Notes: a model not told the origin generated them from the letters alone. A stretch of DNA of 64,000 bases from Xylanibacillus composti (GCF_018403685.1 NZ_BOVK01000041.1:1-64000), one strand, 5' to 3'; shown: positions 44,032 through 53,049, counted from the first letter of the stretch. Made by a program: numbers and translations.

Positions 44032-46426
44032 GGTAATCCCCTCCCAATCGAAGCTTGATAAGCGCGTATATCCCGATCGCGGCGATGCCAAGCACCAATA
44101 TCTCGAGCATCGTATCGAAGCCCCTGAAGTCGACCAGGATGACATTGACGACGTTGTCTCCGCCAGCCTCATCATGAGCGTTGGCAATAAAGTAATCCGA
44201 GATGCTGTCGAACGGCCGAACCCCTTGCACAGCCAAGGTCAGGATCGTTATGATGGCCCCTACGCCAATTGCTATAAGGAAGTTGACCGATTGGAAGCGA
44301 ACCCGGTTCATATCGCGGCGCAGCTTCGGCAAATGATAGAAGCAAAGCAGGAACAGCGCAACCGAAACGGTTTCGACAACCAGCTGGGTAAGCGCCAGGT
44401 CCGGCGCCCGCAAAATGACGAAGTACAAGGATACCATATACCCGACTGCGCCAGCCGCCAATATGGCGGACATGCGGGAGGACACGAGCACGATTGCCGC
44501 AGCCGCACCGGCTAGAATCAGCCCGAGCAGCCACTCGTAAGCCGCAAGCGGCGCATAGCCCGAAGCCTGCAGCGTAGGCTGAATGAAAGCCAGACTTCCC
44601 CCGATAACGAGGATGAAGAACAGGAAAATGTAAATCAGATAGGTTCGCAACGAGCCGCTCATGTACGCTTCCGTACCTTTGGACGAACCGCGTTGCAGTC
44701 CTAACAGCATCCCGTCATACAGACGGTTCAGCGTCAAGCGCTGAGGCAAATGATCGTAAAGCGATACCCAGCGGCGAAGGGTCAGGACGAGAAGCAGTCC
44801 GACGGCAACCACGCCCATCGTCATGAACAACTCTGCCGTCCAGCCGTGCCAGAATGAAATATGCGTTTCAAAGTGATCACCCGGCGCCAGCAGATTCGGC
44901 AGTATCGCCGAGACAGCCGGTTCCAGCAAGGAATGGGCAATCAGGTTCGGATAAAATCCGACCAGCAGCACAAGCGAAGCAAGCACAATTGGCGGAATGA
45001 GCATGCCAATCGGCGCTTCATGCGGCTTCTTCTCCAGCTTTTCCGGCTGAAGCTTGCCAAGGAATGTGCGCATCACCAGCATCAGACTGTATACAAACGT
45101 AAAGACGCTGGCGACGACTGCAATAATCGGAAACAGGATGCCCCATGTTTCCAGAGCGAACACATCGGCCTCCAGCACTTTCAGCATGCCGGTAAAGAAC
45201 ATTTCCTTACTCAAAAAGCCGTTGAACGGCGGCAGCCCGGCCATGGAAAGTCCGCCGACAACCGCTATCGTAAAGGTTATCGGCATCAAGGACATCAACC
45301 CGCCAAGCTTGCGAATATCGCGCGTGCCGGTTTCATGGTCAACGATGCCGGCAACCATGAAGAGCGCGCCCTTGAAGGTGGCGTGATTGAAGAGATGGAA
45401 GACAGCAGCCAGCACAGCCGCATAGAACAGTCTCTCATCGGCTGCATCATACAGCACTGCCAACGACCCGACTCCAAGCAAGCTCATGATCAGACCGAGC
45501 TGGCTGACAGTGGAGAAGGCCAGAATCGACTTCAGATCCGTCTGTTTGACCGCCGAGAACGATCCCCACAGCAGCGTGAACAGACCGAATCCGGCTACCA
45601 GCCAGAACCATTCCGCCTGTCCTGCAAATATTGGCGTCATGCGGGCTACCAGGTACAGGCCCGCCTTGACCATTGTGGCAGAATGAAGATAAGCGCTGAC
45701 CGGCGTAGGAGCTTCCATCGCATCTGGAAGCCAGATATGAAACGGGAACTGCGCCGACTTCGTAAAAGCGCCGAGCAATACAAGCACAAGGGCCGGTATA
45801 AACAGCGGGTCGCCGGCTATGTGAGGCGCTTGCTCCACAAGCCCGCGGATGCTGAACGTTCCGCCCATCACATAGAGCAGAATGAACCCGGCAAACATGG
45901 CCATGCCGCCAAATACGGTAATCAGCATGGACTTCTGCGCACCGTACCGCGACTTTTCACGCTGCGTCCAATAGGCGATCAACAAAAATGACGCAAGGCT
46001 GGTGGTCTCCCAGAACATATACAGCAGCATCAAGTTGTCGGAAAGGACTACGCCCAGCATGGCGCCCATAAAGAGCAGCAAATACACATAGAATGCCTGC
46101 AGCCGCTCTTTGTGCTTATCCAAATAATAAATCGAATACAAGACGACCAATGTGCCGATACCCGTAATCAGCAAGGCAAACAACATACTCAAGCCATCCA
46201 GATAGACGTCAAAGTAAATGCCGTAAGACGGAATCCAAGGCATTGACGCCTCCACGCTCACGTGGCTGGAAACCTTGCCGATTTGCGAGAGCAGGCTAAT
46301 CAGCAGCGCGATTGGCAGCGGAAGAACCGCCCATCCAATATGCAATTTGGGAAAAGCCTTATGTATGACCGGTATGAACACCGTCGCCAAAAATGGCGCG
46401 AGAACAATCAAATGCAACCACGACAC
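44018..46426 (-). CDS. mrpA: Mrp Na+/H+ antiporter subunit A
   Basis: MrpA is the largest subunit (802 residues), an NuoL-like proton channel with a C-terminal NuoJ-like part. Landmarks: WETTSLASFLLIAYW (about 140), KSAQFPFHIWLPDAMEAPTPVSAYLHSATMVKAG around 230, HATFKGALFM, and the C-terminal RAPDLALTQLVVETVSVALF and DFRGFDTMLEILVL. The start is GTG with GGAGGG eight bases upstream. With B to G it makes a complete Mrp complex, which exports Na+ and supports pH homeostasis at alkaline pH. Confidence 0.95.
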   Translation of the reverse strand: MSWLHLIVLAPFLATVFIPVIHKAFPKLHIGWAVLPLPIALLISLLSQIGKVSSHVSVEASMPWIPSYGIYFDVYLDGLSMLFALLITGIGTLVVLYSIYYLDKHKERLQAFYVYLLLFMGAMLGVVLSDNLMLLYMFWETTSLASFLLIAYWTQREKSRYGAQKSMLITVFGGMAMFAGFILLYVMGGTFSIRGLVEQAPHIAGDPLFIPALVLVLLGAFTKSAQFPFHIWLPDAMEAPTPVSAYLHSATMVKAGLYLVARMTPIFAGQAEWFWLVAGFGLFTLLWGSFSAVKQTDLKSILAFSTVSQLGLIMSLLGVGSLAVLYDAADERLFYAAVLAAVFHLFNHATFKGALFMVAGIVDHETGTRDIRKLGGLMSLMPITFTIAVVGGLSMAGLPPFNGFLSKEMFFTGMLKVLEADVFALETWGILFPIIAVVASVFTFVYSLMLVMRTFLGKLQPEKLEKKPHEAPIGMLIPPIVLASLVLLVGFYPNLIAHSLLEPAVSAILPNLLAPGDHFETHISFWHGWTAELFMTMGVVAVGLLLVLTLRRWVSLYDHLPQRLTLNRLYDGMLLGLQRGSSKGTEAYMSGSLRTYLIYIFLFFILVIGGSLAFIQPTLQASGYAPLAAYEWLLGLILAGAAAAIVLVSSRMSAILAAGAVGYMVSLYFVILRAPDLALTQLVVETVSVALFLLCFYHLPKLRRDMNRVRFQSVNFLIAIGVGAIITILTLAVQGVRPFDSISDYFIANAHDEAGGDNVVNVILVDFRGFDTMLEILVLGIAAIGIYALIKLRLGGDYREHQ

Positions 46427-46587
46427 AGTCGATACCCTCCAGTTAAAGTTTGGCTGTACCTCATTATATATGATGTCGAAACCAGATGCACATACTCAAG
46501 GAAAGCTACCCCGCTCCATCGCGAAAATCGCGCCGTCGTCTTGTGGCCGTGCTTGGCCGATTTATGAAAATCTTTACTCCCATGCAT
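46408..46587 (-). CDS. Possible small ORF upstream of mrpA
   Basis: An ATG preceded by GGGAGGAG at 3-5 bases opens a 59-codon frame ending 18 nt inside mrpA. It begins MHGSKDFHKSAKHGHKTTAR, rich in His and Lys, and shows no known domain. The strong ribosome site suggests translation, which could couple to mrpA, but codon use gives no support and a TATAAT for mrpA (46463-46468) lies inside it. It may be chance. Confidence 0.25.
   Translation of the reverse strand: MHGSKDFHKSAKHGHKTTARFSRWSGVAFLEYVHLVSTSYIMRYSQTLTGGYRLCRGCI
46463..46468 (-). promoter_or_regulatory. Candidate -10 of the Mrp operon
   Basis: TATAAT on the minus strand lies about 37 nt upstream of the mrpA GTG. No good -35 is visible at 16-18 bp, so this is a weak assignment. 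Confidence 0.4.
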
Positions 46588-46659
46588 AATCTCCTCCCTT
46601 CTTGCGCATGCTTAGGAACAAATATAACCCACGATCAAAAAAAAGGAGACAGCCCCACC

Positions 46660-46896
46660 ATGCTGAAACGGTCCAAAATTGTAACCGGTCTCGGCATTTT
46701 CTTGATTCTGTGGTTGACCGCCTGGTATCTACACGGCATGCTCGCGGAGCATCACTATCCGCCTCCACACTCCGATGAAACGCGCTCGCTGCAAGTGGAG
46801 GCCGACAACGCCTCATTCGGCCCTCGCGAATATATCCGTATCCGCAAAGCTGAATGGAATCAAGAGGAGCAACTTGAGACCTTGCCCAAGCCGTAG
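46660..46896 (+). CDS. Small membrane-anchored hypothetical protein
   Basis: A 78-residue protein I do not recognise. After a basic start (MLKRSKIVTG) comes one hydrophobic helix (LGIFLILWLTAWYLHGML), then a soluble, charged tail with HHYPPPHSDE and RIRKAEWNQEEQ. No cysteine or repeat. The ATG has AAAGGAG about 11 bases upstream, and a bidirectional terminator lies just after the stop, both supporting a real gene. It lies divergent from the Mrp operon and convergent with bofC. Confidence 0.6.
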   Translation: MLKRSKIVTGLGIFLILWLTAWYLHGMLAEHHYPPPHSDETRSLQVEADNASFGPREYIRIRKAEWNQEEQLETLPKP

Positions 46897-46926
46897 CGAG
46901 CGTTCCCTTCGCTCATCGCTGCATAG

Positions 46927-46963
46927 AAAAGAGATAGCCAATCAACAGGCTATCTCTTTTCTT
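46927..46963. terminator. Bidirectional terminator between the small membrane gene and bofC
   Basis: AAAAGAGATAGCC and GGCTATCTCTTTT pair perfectly around a 7-nt loop. T-rich sequence follows on the plus strand (CTTTAC) and A-rich on the left side serves the minus strand. Confidence 0.88.
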
Positions 46964-46973
46964 TACGCAACTG

Positions 46974-47585
46974 CTATAGGGCCGGTTTCAAAACTTTTTC
47001 CGCATCCTCCACCGCATAATCGCTGAAAGTGGAAAGCACGCTGTTGTATTCAGCAAAGTCATTGACCTTGATACCGGCATATAACTGTTTCACCGTTTCG
47101 CTGGGCAGGCTGCTTTCCAGGTATTCCACATTCAATTGGAAAAAGGTTTGAAGCACTTTGTCCTCTTCCGGCCTGCCATCAAATAAGGACAAATGCCCGC
47201 CTTGGTCCACGCCGAAATAAGCGTTCGATTTGCAATAGGGGGACAAGTCGTCGATCTGCTGCACGAAGCGAATCTCGCTGCCGGATCTTGTAAGCTGCCA
47301 GTCTGGATGCTCGGCGGCGAATTGCTCCACCTGGACTGCGCTCATCTGCCCGAGCGACTGTCGATCCTCGCCGCAAACATACTGATTTTCCAGCCAGACA
47401 TCATACACAGATTCCTCCAAATTCGATGCACCGGGGTCCCACACCTGCACGGCATCCTGATTGCTCCGATTGTCGGCAATCCCCAGAATCGCAATGACGG
47501 TTACGAATAAGACGGCCAACGTCAGCCAGCTTTTTTTTCTGCGCAATCTTTTTTTGATGTGCCTCCATAGACGGGAAACATTCAC
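46974..47585 (-). CDS. bofC: Bypass-of-forespore protein C (BofC)
   Basis: BofC is a forespore-secreted protein that delays SpoIVB signalling and hence pro-sigma-K processing. The 203-residue protein has a basic N-terminus and membrane/signal helix (LTLAVLFVTVIAILGIA), then the BofC domains with the conserved NQYVCGEDRQSLG, HPDWQL and IDDLSPYCKSNAYFGV. Two cysteines can form the known disulfide. The start is GTG with AAGGGG seven bases upstream. A sigma-G-like promoter precedes it. In Bacillus bofC is beside ruvC; here the Mrp operon intervenes. Confidence 0.9.
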   Translation of the reverse strand: MNVSRLWRHIKKRLRRKKSWLTLAVLFVTVIAILGIADNRSNQDAVQVWDPGASNLEESVYDVWLENQYVCGEDRQSLGQMSAVQVEQFAAEHPDWQLTRSGSEIRFVQQIDDLSPYCKSNAYFGVDQGGHLSLFDGRPEEDKVLQTFFQLNVEYLESSLPSETVKQLYAGIKVNDFAEYNSVLSTFSDYAVEDAEKVLKPAL

Positions 47586-47615
47586 TGCAATCCCCTTCTT
47601 ATCCTGCTTTTTTTA

Positions 47616-47645
47616 CAGTATGGGCAAGGGGACGGCAGAATATGC
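47616..47645 (-). promoter_or_regulatory. Sigma-G-like promoter of bofC
   Basis: Minus strand GCATA (47641-47645), 18-bp spacer, CATACTG (47616-47622): full match to the sigma-G -35 and six of seven bases of the -10. The start point would be about 25 nt upstream of the bofC GTG. Bacillus bofC is expressed under sigma-G, which agrees. Confidence 0.6.
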
Positions 47646-47653
47646 GCGACTGG

Positions 47654-48658
47654 TTACAAATTAATCCACGGTGTATTTTTTGATTTTGCTGCTGTTTTAC
47701 CTGCGCGGCTATGCGTCCGCGCCTTCCGCTTTAATTTTTTGGCGCGTTGCTGCTTCGGAGCCGCAGCTTCCGCAGTCTGCGCTTCCCGATCCTGTTCTGT
47801 CCCTTCTTCCGCTCTATAGTCTTGGTCCTGGCTATCGCCATTGGCGAATGCTTCCTCCCCGTTGCGCGTATACGGCGCATAGGACGCAAAGGGAGAATAA
47901 GACGTATACGGTGAATAGGCAGGCGGAGAGTAGGCAGATGGCGTTTGCTCATAAGCTGTACCGTACGCATACGGCGTCATATACGTCATAGGAGGATAGT
48001 AGCTGCCAGCGGGCTGCATCCAATAAGGGGACGCTTGGTACGAATACGGCGGTGCCGCAATTGGATAAGGAACAGCCATTGTCTCTGCGTAGCTGCTTGG
48101 GGACGTACCCATGCAGGAATGGCACTGGCGGCTCTCCTCATTTTGTGCTTGCTTCTGGCCTAATCCAGGATAGTGCGGCTCCATGCCAGCCCATTCATAG
48201 GGAACGCCCCAAGGCTGTTCAGCCATGCCCGGGATTTCGGGCAATTCATGAAAGGAACCGGCTTCGTACGCCGGAACATTCCCTTGATGAAAGGGATGTT
48301 TGGCATGACCCGCATCGGCTGCGTCCTGTTGCGCGTTGTTCTTGTCATTCTGCTGTTCATTCATTGGCGCCTCCGCTTCCTCGGCCTCATCATCTTCCAC
48401 TTGATCCACTGGCTGTTCCGCGTCCAGCACCTCATATTCATAATCCAGCTCCGACTTCGAATCTCTGGCCCCCGGACCATACATTTGCGAGACAGTGGCA
48501 TGAGGGGGGGCAGACGGCACCTTGAGCTTCGTTCCCGGCTGCAGGCGCGCCGGATCAACAAGCTGGGGGTTTGCCGTATAAATCGTTGCTGCATCCACCC
48601 CATATTTGGCGGCCAGCCCGTTTAAGGTATCTCCTTTTTTCACGATATGGATTTTCAC
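47654..48658 (-). CDS. safA: LysM spore coat-assembly protein, SafA-like
   Basis: A 334-residue protein with an N-terminal LysM domain (VKIHIVKKGDTLNGLAAKYG to GTKLKVPS, residues 1-50), a long acidic linker (EDDEAEEAEAP), and a middle rich in Tyr and Pro (repeats such as YSPPAYSPYTSYSPF and YYPPMTYMTPYAYG), ending in a Lys/Arg-rich tail (KKLKRKARTHSRAGK). The plan matches SafA, the inner-coat organiser that binds peptidoglycan and SpoVID. GTG start, seven bases after GGAGGAGG. A CATAGACT upstream resembles a sigma-E -10 but the -35 is weak. Orthology to SafA is likely, not certain. Confidence 0.8.
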   Translation of the reverse strand: MKIHIVKKGDTLNGLAAKYGVDAATIYTANPQLVDPARLQPGTKLKVPSAPPHATVSQMYGPGARDSKSELDYEYEVLDAEQPVDQVEDDEAEEAEAPMNEQQNDKNNAQQDAADAGHAKHPFHQGNVPAYEAGSFHELPEIPGMAEQPWGVPYEWAGMEPHYPGLGQKQAQNEESRQCHSCMGTSPSSYAETMAVPYPIAAPPYSYQASPYWMQPAGSYYPPMTYMTPYAYGTAYEQTPSAYSPPAYSPYTSYSPFASYAPYTRNGEEAFANGDSQDQDYRAEEGTEQDREAQTAEAAAPKQQRAKKLKRKARTHSRAGKTAAKSKNTPWINL

Positions 48659-48810
48659 TTTGGAACCTCCTCCGAAAAATCTATTACAGTCTATGCGCCA
48701 ATTGGGCATTTGACATCATAAATTTTCAAACGTGCAGCCTGACGACCTCCGTCCGTGCAGTTCAAAGCAGAAAAGAGAGATGCTAACGTGACGCATTCCT
48801 CATGTTCACG

Positions 48811-48852
48811 AAAAAAAAGCCCGGTTCATGCGCCGCACGCACAACCAGACTT
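48811..48852 (-). terminator. Terminator of the thrR-hom-thrB-pheA-ilvE group
   Basis: Minus strand AAGTCTGGTT pairs with AACCGGGCTT (with G-U pairs) and is followed by TTTTTTTT. It lies about 25 nt after the ilvE stop. Confidence 0.75.
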
Positions 48853-48878
48853 TTGTGTCCAAATAAGCCCCTATTCGT

Positions 48879-49757
48879 TTAGTCAAAAACCTTTACGCCG
48901 TCCTGATCCACGATTCCCCGGAATTCTTGCAGCAATCGAGTCGTAACCGGACCCGCCTTGCCTTCGCCAATGATGCGGCCGTCAACCTCGCGCACCGCAA
49001 TGACTTCTGCCGCTGTGCCGGTCAGGAACACCTCATCGGCAATATAGACATCATGCAGGGCAAACGGCTCTTCCTTCACTTTATAGCCGACCCTTTCGCA
49101 AATTTCCATAATCGCCGCGCGCGTAATGCCTTCCAGTGCGCCAACATAGCTTGGCGGTGTGGTAAGCACGCCATTTTTTACAATGAAGATGTTGTCGCCG
49201 GAGCCTTCTGCCACATATCCCTGCGAGTTGAGCATCAGCGCTTCCCCGACACCGGCCAGGTTCGCCTGAATCTTGACCAGAATATTGTTCAGATAGTTCA
49301 GCGATTTGATCTTCGGATTCAAGGCATCCGGCACGTTGCGTCTTGTGGAGACGGATACGATCTTCAAGCCGTTCACATACGCCTCTTCCGGGTAGATGGC
49401 AAGCTGCTCCACTATAATGATGACGTTCGCTTTGGGCGCGCGACGCGGATCCAGACCCAGATCGCCAGGGCCACGCGAAACAACCAGCCGGATCTATCCA
49501 TCTCGCAGGCCGTTGCGGCGCACCGACTCTATAAGCGCATGCTGCATCTCATCGTAGGAAAGCGGAATTTTCAAGTCAATCGACTTGGCCGAGTCATACA
49601 GCCGATCCAAGTGTTCCTTGCATTTGAAAATGTTGCCGTTATAAATCCGAATGCCTTCGAAGATGCCGTCCCCATACAAAAAGCCGTGATCATATACCGA
49701 GACTTTGGCGTCTTCCTTTGCGACAAATTCCCCATTAAGGTAAATCCATTGCGCCAT
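48879..49757 (-). pseudogene. ilvE: Branched-chain amino-acid aminotransferase with an in-frame amber codon
   Basis: The frame encodes a 292-residue class IV PLP aminotransferase that would make Val, Leu and Ile from their keto acids: [35 protein letters not shown], the PLP lysine in NPKIKSLNYLNN, and EGSGDNIFIVKNG. Codon 88 is TAG (49494-49496) where the family has Tyr in DGYIRLVVSRG; reading resumes in the same frame (IRLVVSRGPGDLGLDPRRAP) with no other damage. So it is a nonsense substitution, possibly recent, or a sequence error. ATG abuts the pheA stop; GGAGGTG lies about 10 bases upstream. Confidence 0.85.
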
Positions 49758-50632
49758 CTAACCTTGCACCTCCGTATTTACGCTTTCGTAAGAATAACAT
49801 TGATAAGAGCCGAGAATCCTTACCTGACAGCCAATCGCCTCTACTTCCTGCAGGGCGGCAGGCAACAAGACTGAATCCATGGTCTCTTCAATATCGATAT
49901 AGAAAAATAACTGCCAAGCTTCTTCTTCGTCGGCCTCGATTCGATCTTGGACAAATTGATGCGCCTCCATGCAAAAGCGGATAGCACCTGGTGGAGCGCG
50001 CCAGGATAGTCCTCAGGCAGCGTCACCAAAATTGTCGTTTTGGCTTGTCCGGCCGACGGATGATGGAACGCCCGATTGCCGACAAGGATGAACCGGGTAA
50101 AGTTGTTATGGTGGTCTGTTATATTATGCGCCAGCACCTGCAGCCCATAACGCTCTGCCGCAAGCTGAGTGCCGATCGCGGCCAGTTGTTCCGTATGCTT
50201 TTGCTGTACCGTTCGCACACCTTCAGCCGTGCTTGCAACATGCTCAAACTCCACATCGGGCAGCTCCCGCTTGAGAAATTCTCTGCACTGCGCGATGGCG
50301 ACAGGAATGGACACGATTTTGCGAACATGGCCTACCCCGCTTCCATGCGGGTTGGGGAATCCGATCAAATGCTGGACAGAAGGGTACACCCATTCGGCTT
50401 GGATGGGCAATTCATTCTCATGCACGAGAAAATCAAGATGAGGATTGACGGAGCCGTCAATCGTATTCTCAATCGGAATCACGCTCAAGTCGGTATCGCC
50501 GCGCACCGTCGCAAGAAAGACATCCGCGATGGTCGGGTAGGGAGAAAATGACGCACCTTGCCCTGCAAAAATACAATTCGCCGCCTCGTGGGATACGGTG
50601 CCCTCCGGTCCAAGATACGCGATCCGCATCAT
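49758..50632 (-). pseudogene. pheA: Prephenate dehydratase with a frameshift in its ACT domain
   Basis: PheA converts prephenate to phenylpyruvate for Phe synthesis. The N-terminal dehydratase is intact (RIAYLGPEGTVSHEAA, VIPIENTIDGSV, HNNFTRFILVG) and the ACT domain starts with KTTILVTLPEDYPGALHQVL and LSKIESRPTKKKLGSY. There the frame breaks: a run of five T (plus-strand A 49903-49907) appears one base short. In the other frame the ACT domain continues FYIDIEETMDSVLLPAALQE to the end. Restoring one T gives 291 residues, the normal size. ATG overlaps the thrB TGA; AAGGAGA lies about nine bases upstream. Confidence 0.87.
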
Positions 50633-51600
50633 GTGCTGACTTCTCCTTTAATGTTTTCGATTAATGTACACTTTCCGTCATAATGTGTCAATACTTGAGC
50701 GCCCTCCGTACAAGGCTCAAGCCAAATCGCTTCAGCCTCAATGCCATTGGCGCGGAACGTCTCCAGCATGAAGCGCTCCAGTCTGTCGTGAGCCTCTGCG
50801 GTACGATCCACCAAAGCTAGCAGGGTCGGACCAGCGCCGCTTAGGGCTGCGCCCAGTGCGCCGTACGCGGGAGCCTGCTCCAATATTTCCGGCATTCCGG
50901 GAATCAGCTGCATCCGGTACGGCTGGTGCAGCGAATCCTTCATCGCATGGCTAAGCACATCCAGGCGTCCTGTGCTCAGTGCAGCTACCAGCAGGGAGCT
51001 TCTGCTAATATTGGAGACTGCCTCTTTCATCTCTACGGCGGCCGGCAGCACGCTTCGCGCTTTGGCCGTAGACAGATGGAACTTCGGAATGACGGCCAAG
51101 CCTTTCAGCCGCGGATCCGGCTCTATGCGTATGGCCTCAGCCCGTTCCCCGTCCCAGCTGGCCACGACTATTCCGCCAAACAGAGCCGCTCCTACATTAT
51201 CCGGGTGCTTTTCCAGGCGAGTCGCCATCTGGAACAGCTCATCGTCGCAGAAGGGGCGTCCTGCCAGCTCGTTGGCCGCCACCAGCGCGCCCACTATCGC
51301 AGCGGCACTGCTGCCCAGACCTCTCGTCAGCGGAATTTCGCTGTATATGCCGATGCGCAATGGCCGGCTTGGCTCGCCCGCAGCAGCAAGCAAATTTTGG
51401 GCAACCTCATACATCAGGTTGCTTTCATTAGCCGGCACACCCTCCAGATGATCGCCGTATAGTTCGACTTCTGGCGCTGCAGCCCAGGACATCTCTACCC
51501 AGGCGTACAGATTCAATGCCATGCCCAATGTGTCAAAGCCGGGTCCCAGGTTTGCGGTGCTGGCCGGAACCCGTACATACACTCGTTGTTCATTGCTCAT
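50629..51600 (-). CDS. thrB: Homoserine kinase
   Basis: ThrB phosphorylates homoserine in threonine synthesis. The 323-residue GHMP kinase has the N-terminal VRVPASTANLGPGFDTLGMAL, the ATP loop IPLTRGLGSSAAAIVGAL (about 88-106) and the C-terminal GAALSGAGPTLLAL. GGAGGA lies five bases before the ATG. The gene follows hom; threonine synthase (thrC) is not in the window, unlike the usual hom-thrC-thrB order. Confidence 0.95.
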   Translation of the reverse strand: MSNEQRVYVRVPASTANLGPGFDTLGMALNLYAWVEMSWAAAPEVELYGDHLEGVPANESNLMYEVAQNLLAAAGEPSRPLRIGIYSEIPLTRGLGSSAAAIVGALVAANELAGRPFCDDELFQMATRLEKHPDNVGAALFGGIVVASWDGERAEAIRIEPDPRLKGLAVIPKFHLSTAKARSVLPAAVEMKEAVSNISRSSLLVAALSTGRLDVLSHAMKDSLHQPYRMQLIPGMPEILEQAPAYGALGAALSGAGPTLLALVDRTAEAHDRLERFMLETFRANGIEAEAIWLEPCTEGAQVLTHYDGKCTLIENIKGEVST

Positions 51601-51645
51601 TGCTGTCCTCCACGGTTAGGAAATAGTTCAATACGGGCTGCCGCC

Positions 51646-52932
51646 TCAGCCTTCCACCCGGTATACGCTCTTGATCAGCTGAACAACATCCAGCTGTTCC
51701 AGCTCCGCCAATACCCGATTCATGCCAGCACGGCTGGCATCATGCGTGATGATGATAATTTCCGCAAGCGGATTATGCTCATTCGGCTGCTGCAGAACCG
51801 ATTCCAGGCTGACGTCATGCTTGGCGAACACTTGCGTAATTTGCGAAAGCACCCCAGCCCGATCAGCCACATGCAGCAGCAAAAAGTTTTTGCTGACGAC
51901 CTGCTCGTCGCTCATCAGTTTTTTCTCATTGTAGGGAGCAAGACTCGTCTTGCCGCTGACGCCGAGCATGATGTTGCGGGCGATGGCGACAAGATCCGAA
52001 ACGACCGAGGTTGCAGTGGGCATTTCACCCGCGCCGGGTCCGTAGAACATCGTTTCGCCAACGGCTTCTCCATACACATACACTGCGTTGAACACGCCGT
52101 TTACAGATGCAAGCGGATGCGTCTGTTTGACCATGGTCGGCTGCACGCTAAGGCTGATCGCGTCATTCTTTCGCTCTGCAATGCCAAGCAGCTTGATTTC
52201 ATAGCCCAGTCTCTGCCCATATAAAATGTCTTCTTTGCTTACTTGGCTGATGCCCTTGACCGAAACATCCTCCATGGCCACATGAGTATGAAAGCCGAGC
52301 GTCCCCAGAATGGCCATTTTGTATGCCGCGTCCATCCCTTCGACATCCGAGGTAGGGTCTGCCTCCGCATAGCCAAGCTGCTGCGCTTCCCTGAGCACTT
52401 CCTCGTAAGAAGCGCCTTCCTGACTCATCTTGGACAAAATGTAGTTGGTCGTCCCATTGACGATGCCCATGATTTTGGTAATGCGATCCGAAGAGAATCC
52501 ATTCACCAAGGTGCGCAGGATCGGTATCCCCCCGGCGACACTTGCCTCATAGAGCACATCGCACTGCTTCTCAGCGGCCTGAGCCAATATTTCGGCGCCG
52601 TGCTGCGCCATCAAGTCCTTGTTCGCCGTCACGACATGCTTCCCGCGCGCAATCGCCTGGAGCATCAGCTCTTTCGCCTGCGCTATGCCGCCCATAACCT
52701 CAATGACAATATCGATATCGGGATTGTCTATAATGTCGGCCGGATCCTCCGTCAACTTGGCTGTTGGCAGAGGAATGGACCTTTGCTTGCGCTTATCCTT
52801 GACCAGAATCTGTTCAATCTCAATCGGACAGCCTACCTTGCGCTGCAAATCTTCCTGATGCCCTTCAACGATCCGAACGACGCCGGTACCGACTGTGCCT
52901 AAACCGAGAAGCCCAACTTTGATCGATTTCAT
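51646..52932 (-). CDS. hom: Homoserine dehydrogenase
   Basis: Hom reduces aspartate semialdehyde to homoserine. The 428-residue protein has the Rossmann motif VGLLGLGTVGTGVV, the catalytic region KIMGIVNGTTNYILSKM and PTSDVEGMDAAYKMAIL, and a C-terminal ACT domain (LHVADRAGVLSQITQVFAKHDVS) that usually mediates threonine feedback. The ATG giving MKSIKVGLLG has GGAGGAG five bases upstream. A hairpin and a candidate promoter separate it from thrR. Confidence 0.95.
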   Translation of the reverse strand: MKSIKVGLLGLGTVGTGVVRIVEGHQEDLQRKVGCPIEIEQILVKDKRKQRSIPLPTAKLTEDPADIIDNPDIDIVIEVMGGIAQAKELMLQAIARGKHVVTANKDLMAQHGAEILAQAAEKQCDVLYEASVAGGIPILRTLVNGFSSDRITKIMGIVNGTTNYILSKMSQEGASYEEVLREAQQLGYAEADPTSDVEGMDAAYKMAILGTLGFHTHVAMEDVSVKGISQVSKEDILYGQRLGYEIKLLGIAERKNDAISLSVQPTMVKQTHPLASVNGVFNAVYVYGEAVGETMFYGPGAGEMPTATSVVSDLVAIARNIMLGVSGKTSLAPYNEKKLMSDEQVVSKNFLLLHVADRAGVLSQITQVFAKHDVSLESVLQQPNEHNPLAEIIIITHDASRAGMNRVLAELEQLDVVQLIKSVYRVEG

Positions 52933-52980
52933 CGCTTCTCCTCCCATCCTTTACGTCCCGGTCTAGCCATAGACCTTATT

Positions 52981-53010
52981 ATTGTACACCCCGGGAAATG
53001 GCAAGCGCAA
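52981..53010 (-). promoter_or_regulatory. Candidate internal promoter before hom
   Basis: TACAAT (52981-52986) with TTGCGC 18 bp upstream (53005-53010), inside a region with a GGCAAG.../...CTTGCC hairpin. The -35 match is modest. It would allow hom-thrB to be made separately from thrR. Confidence 0.35.
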
Positions 53011-53049
53011 CGCGAAATGCGCGCTCCGGCTTGCCACCGCCTGTCCTGT

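Noticed and set aside
44861-45991. 376-codon plus-strand ORF
   Set aside because: Antisense to mrpA; composition reflects the reverse complement of hydrophobic codons.
49494-49496. TAG as a recoded sense codon in this organism
   Set aside because: Several intact genes (for example yrzB, ireB, the DUF421 gene, mrpD) end in TAG, so TAG works as a stop.
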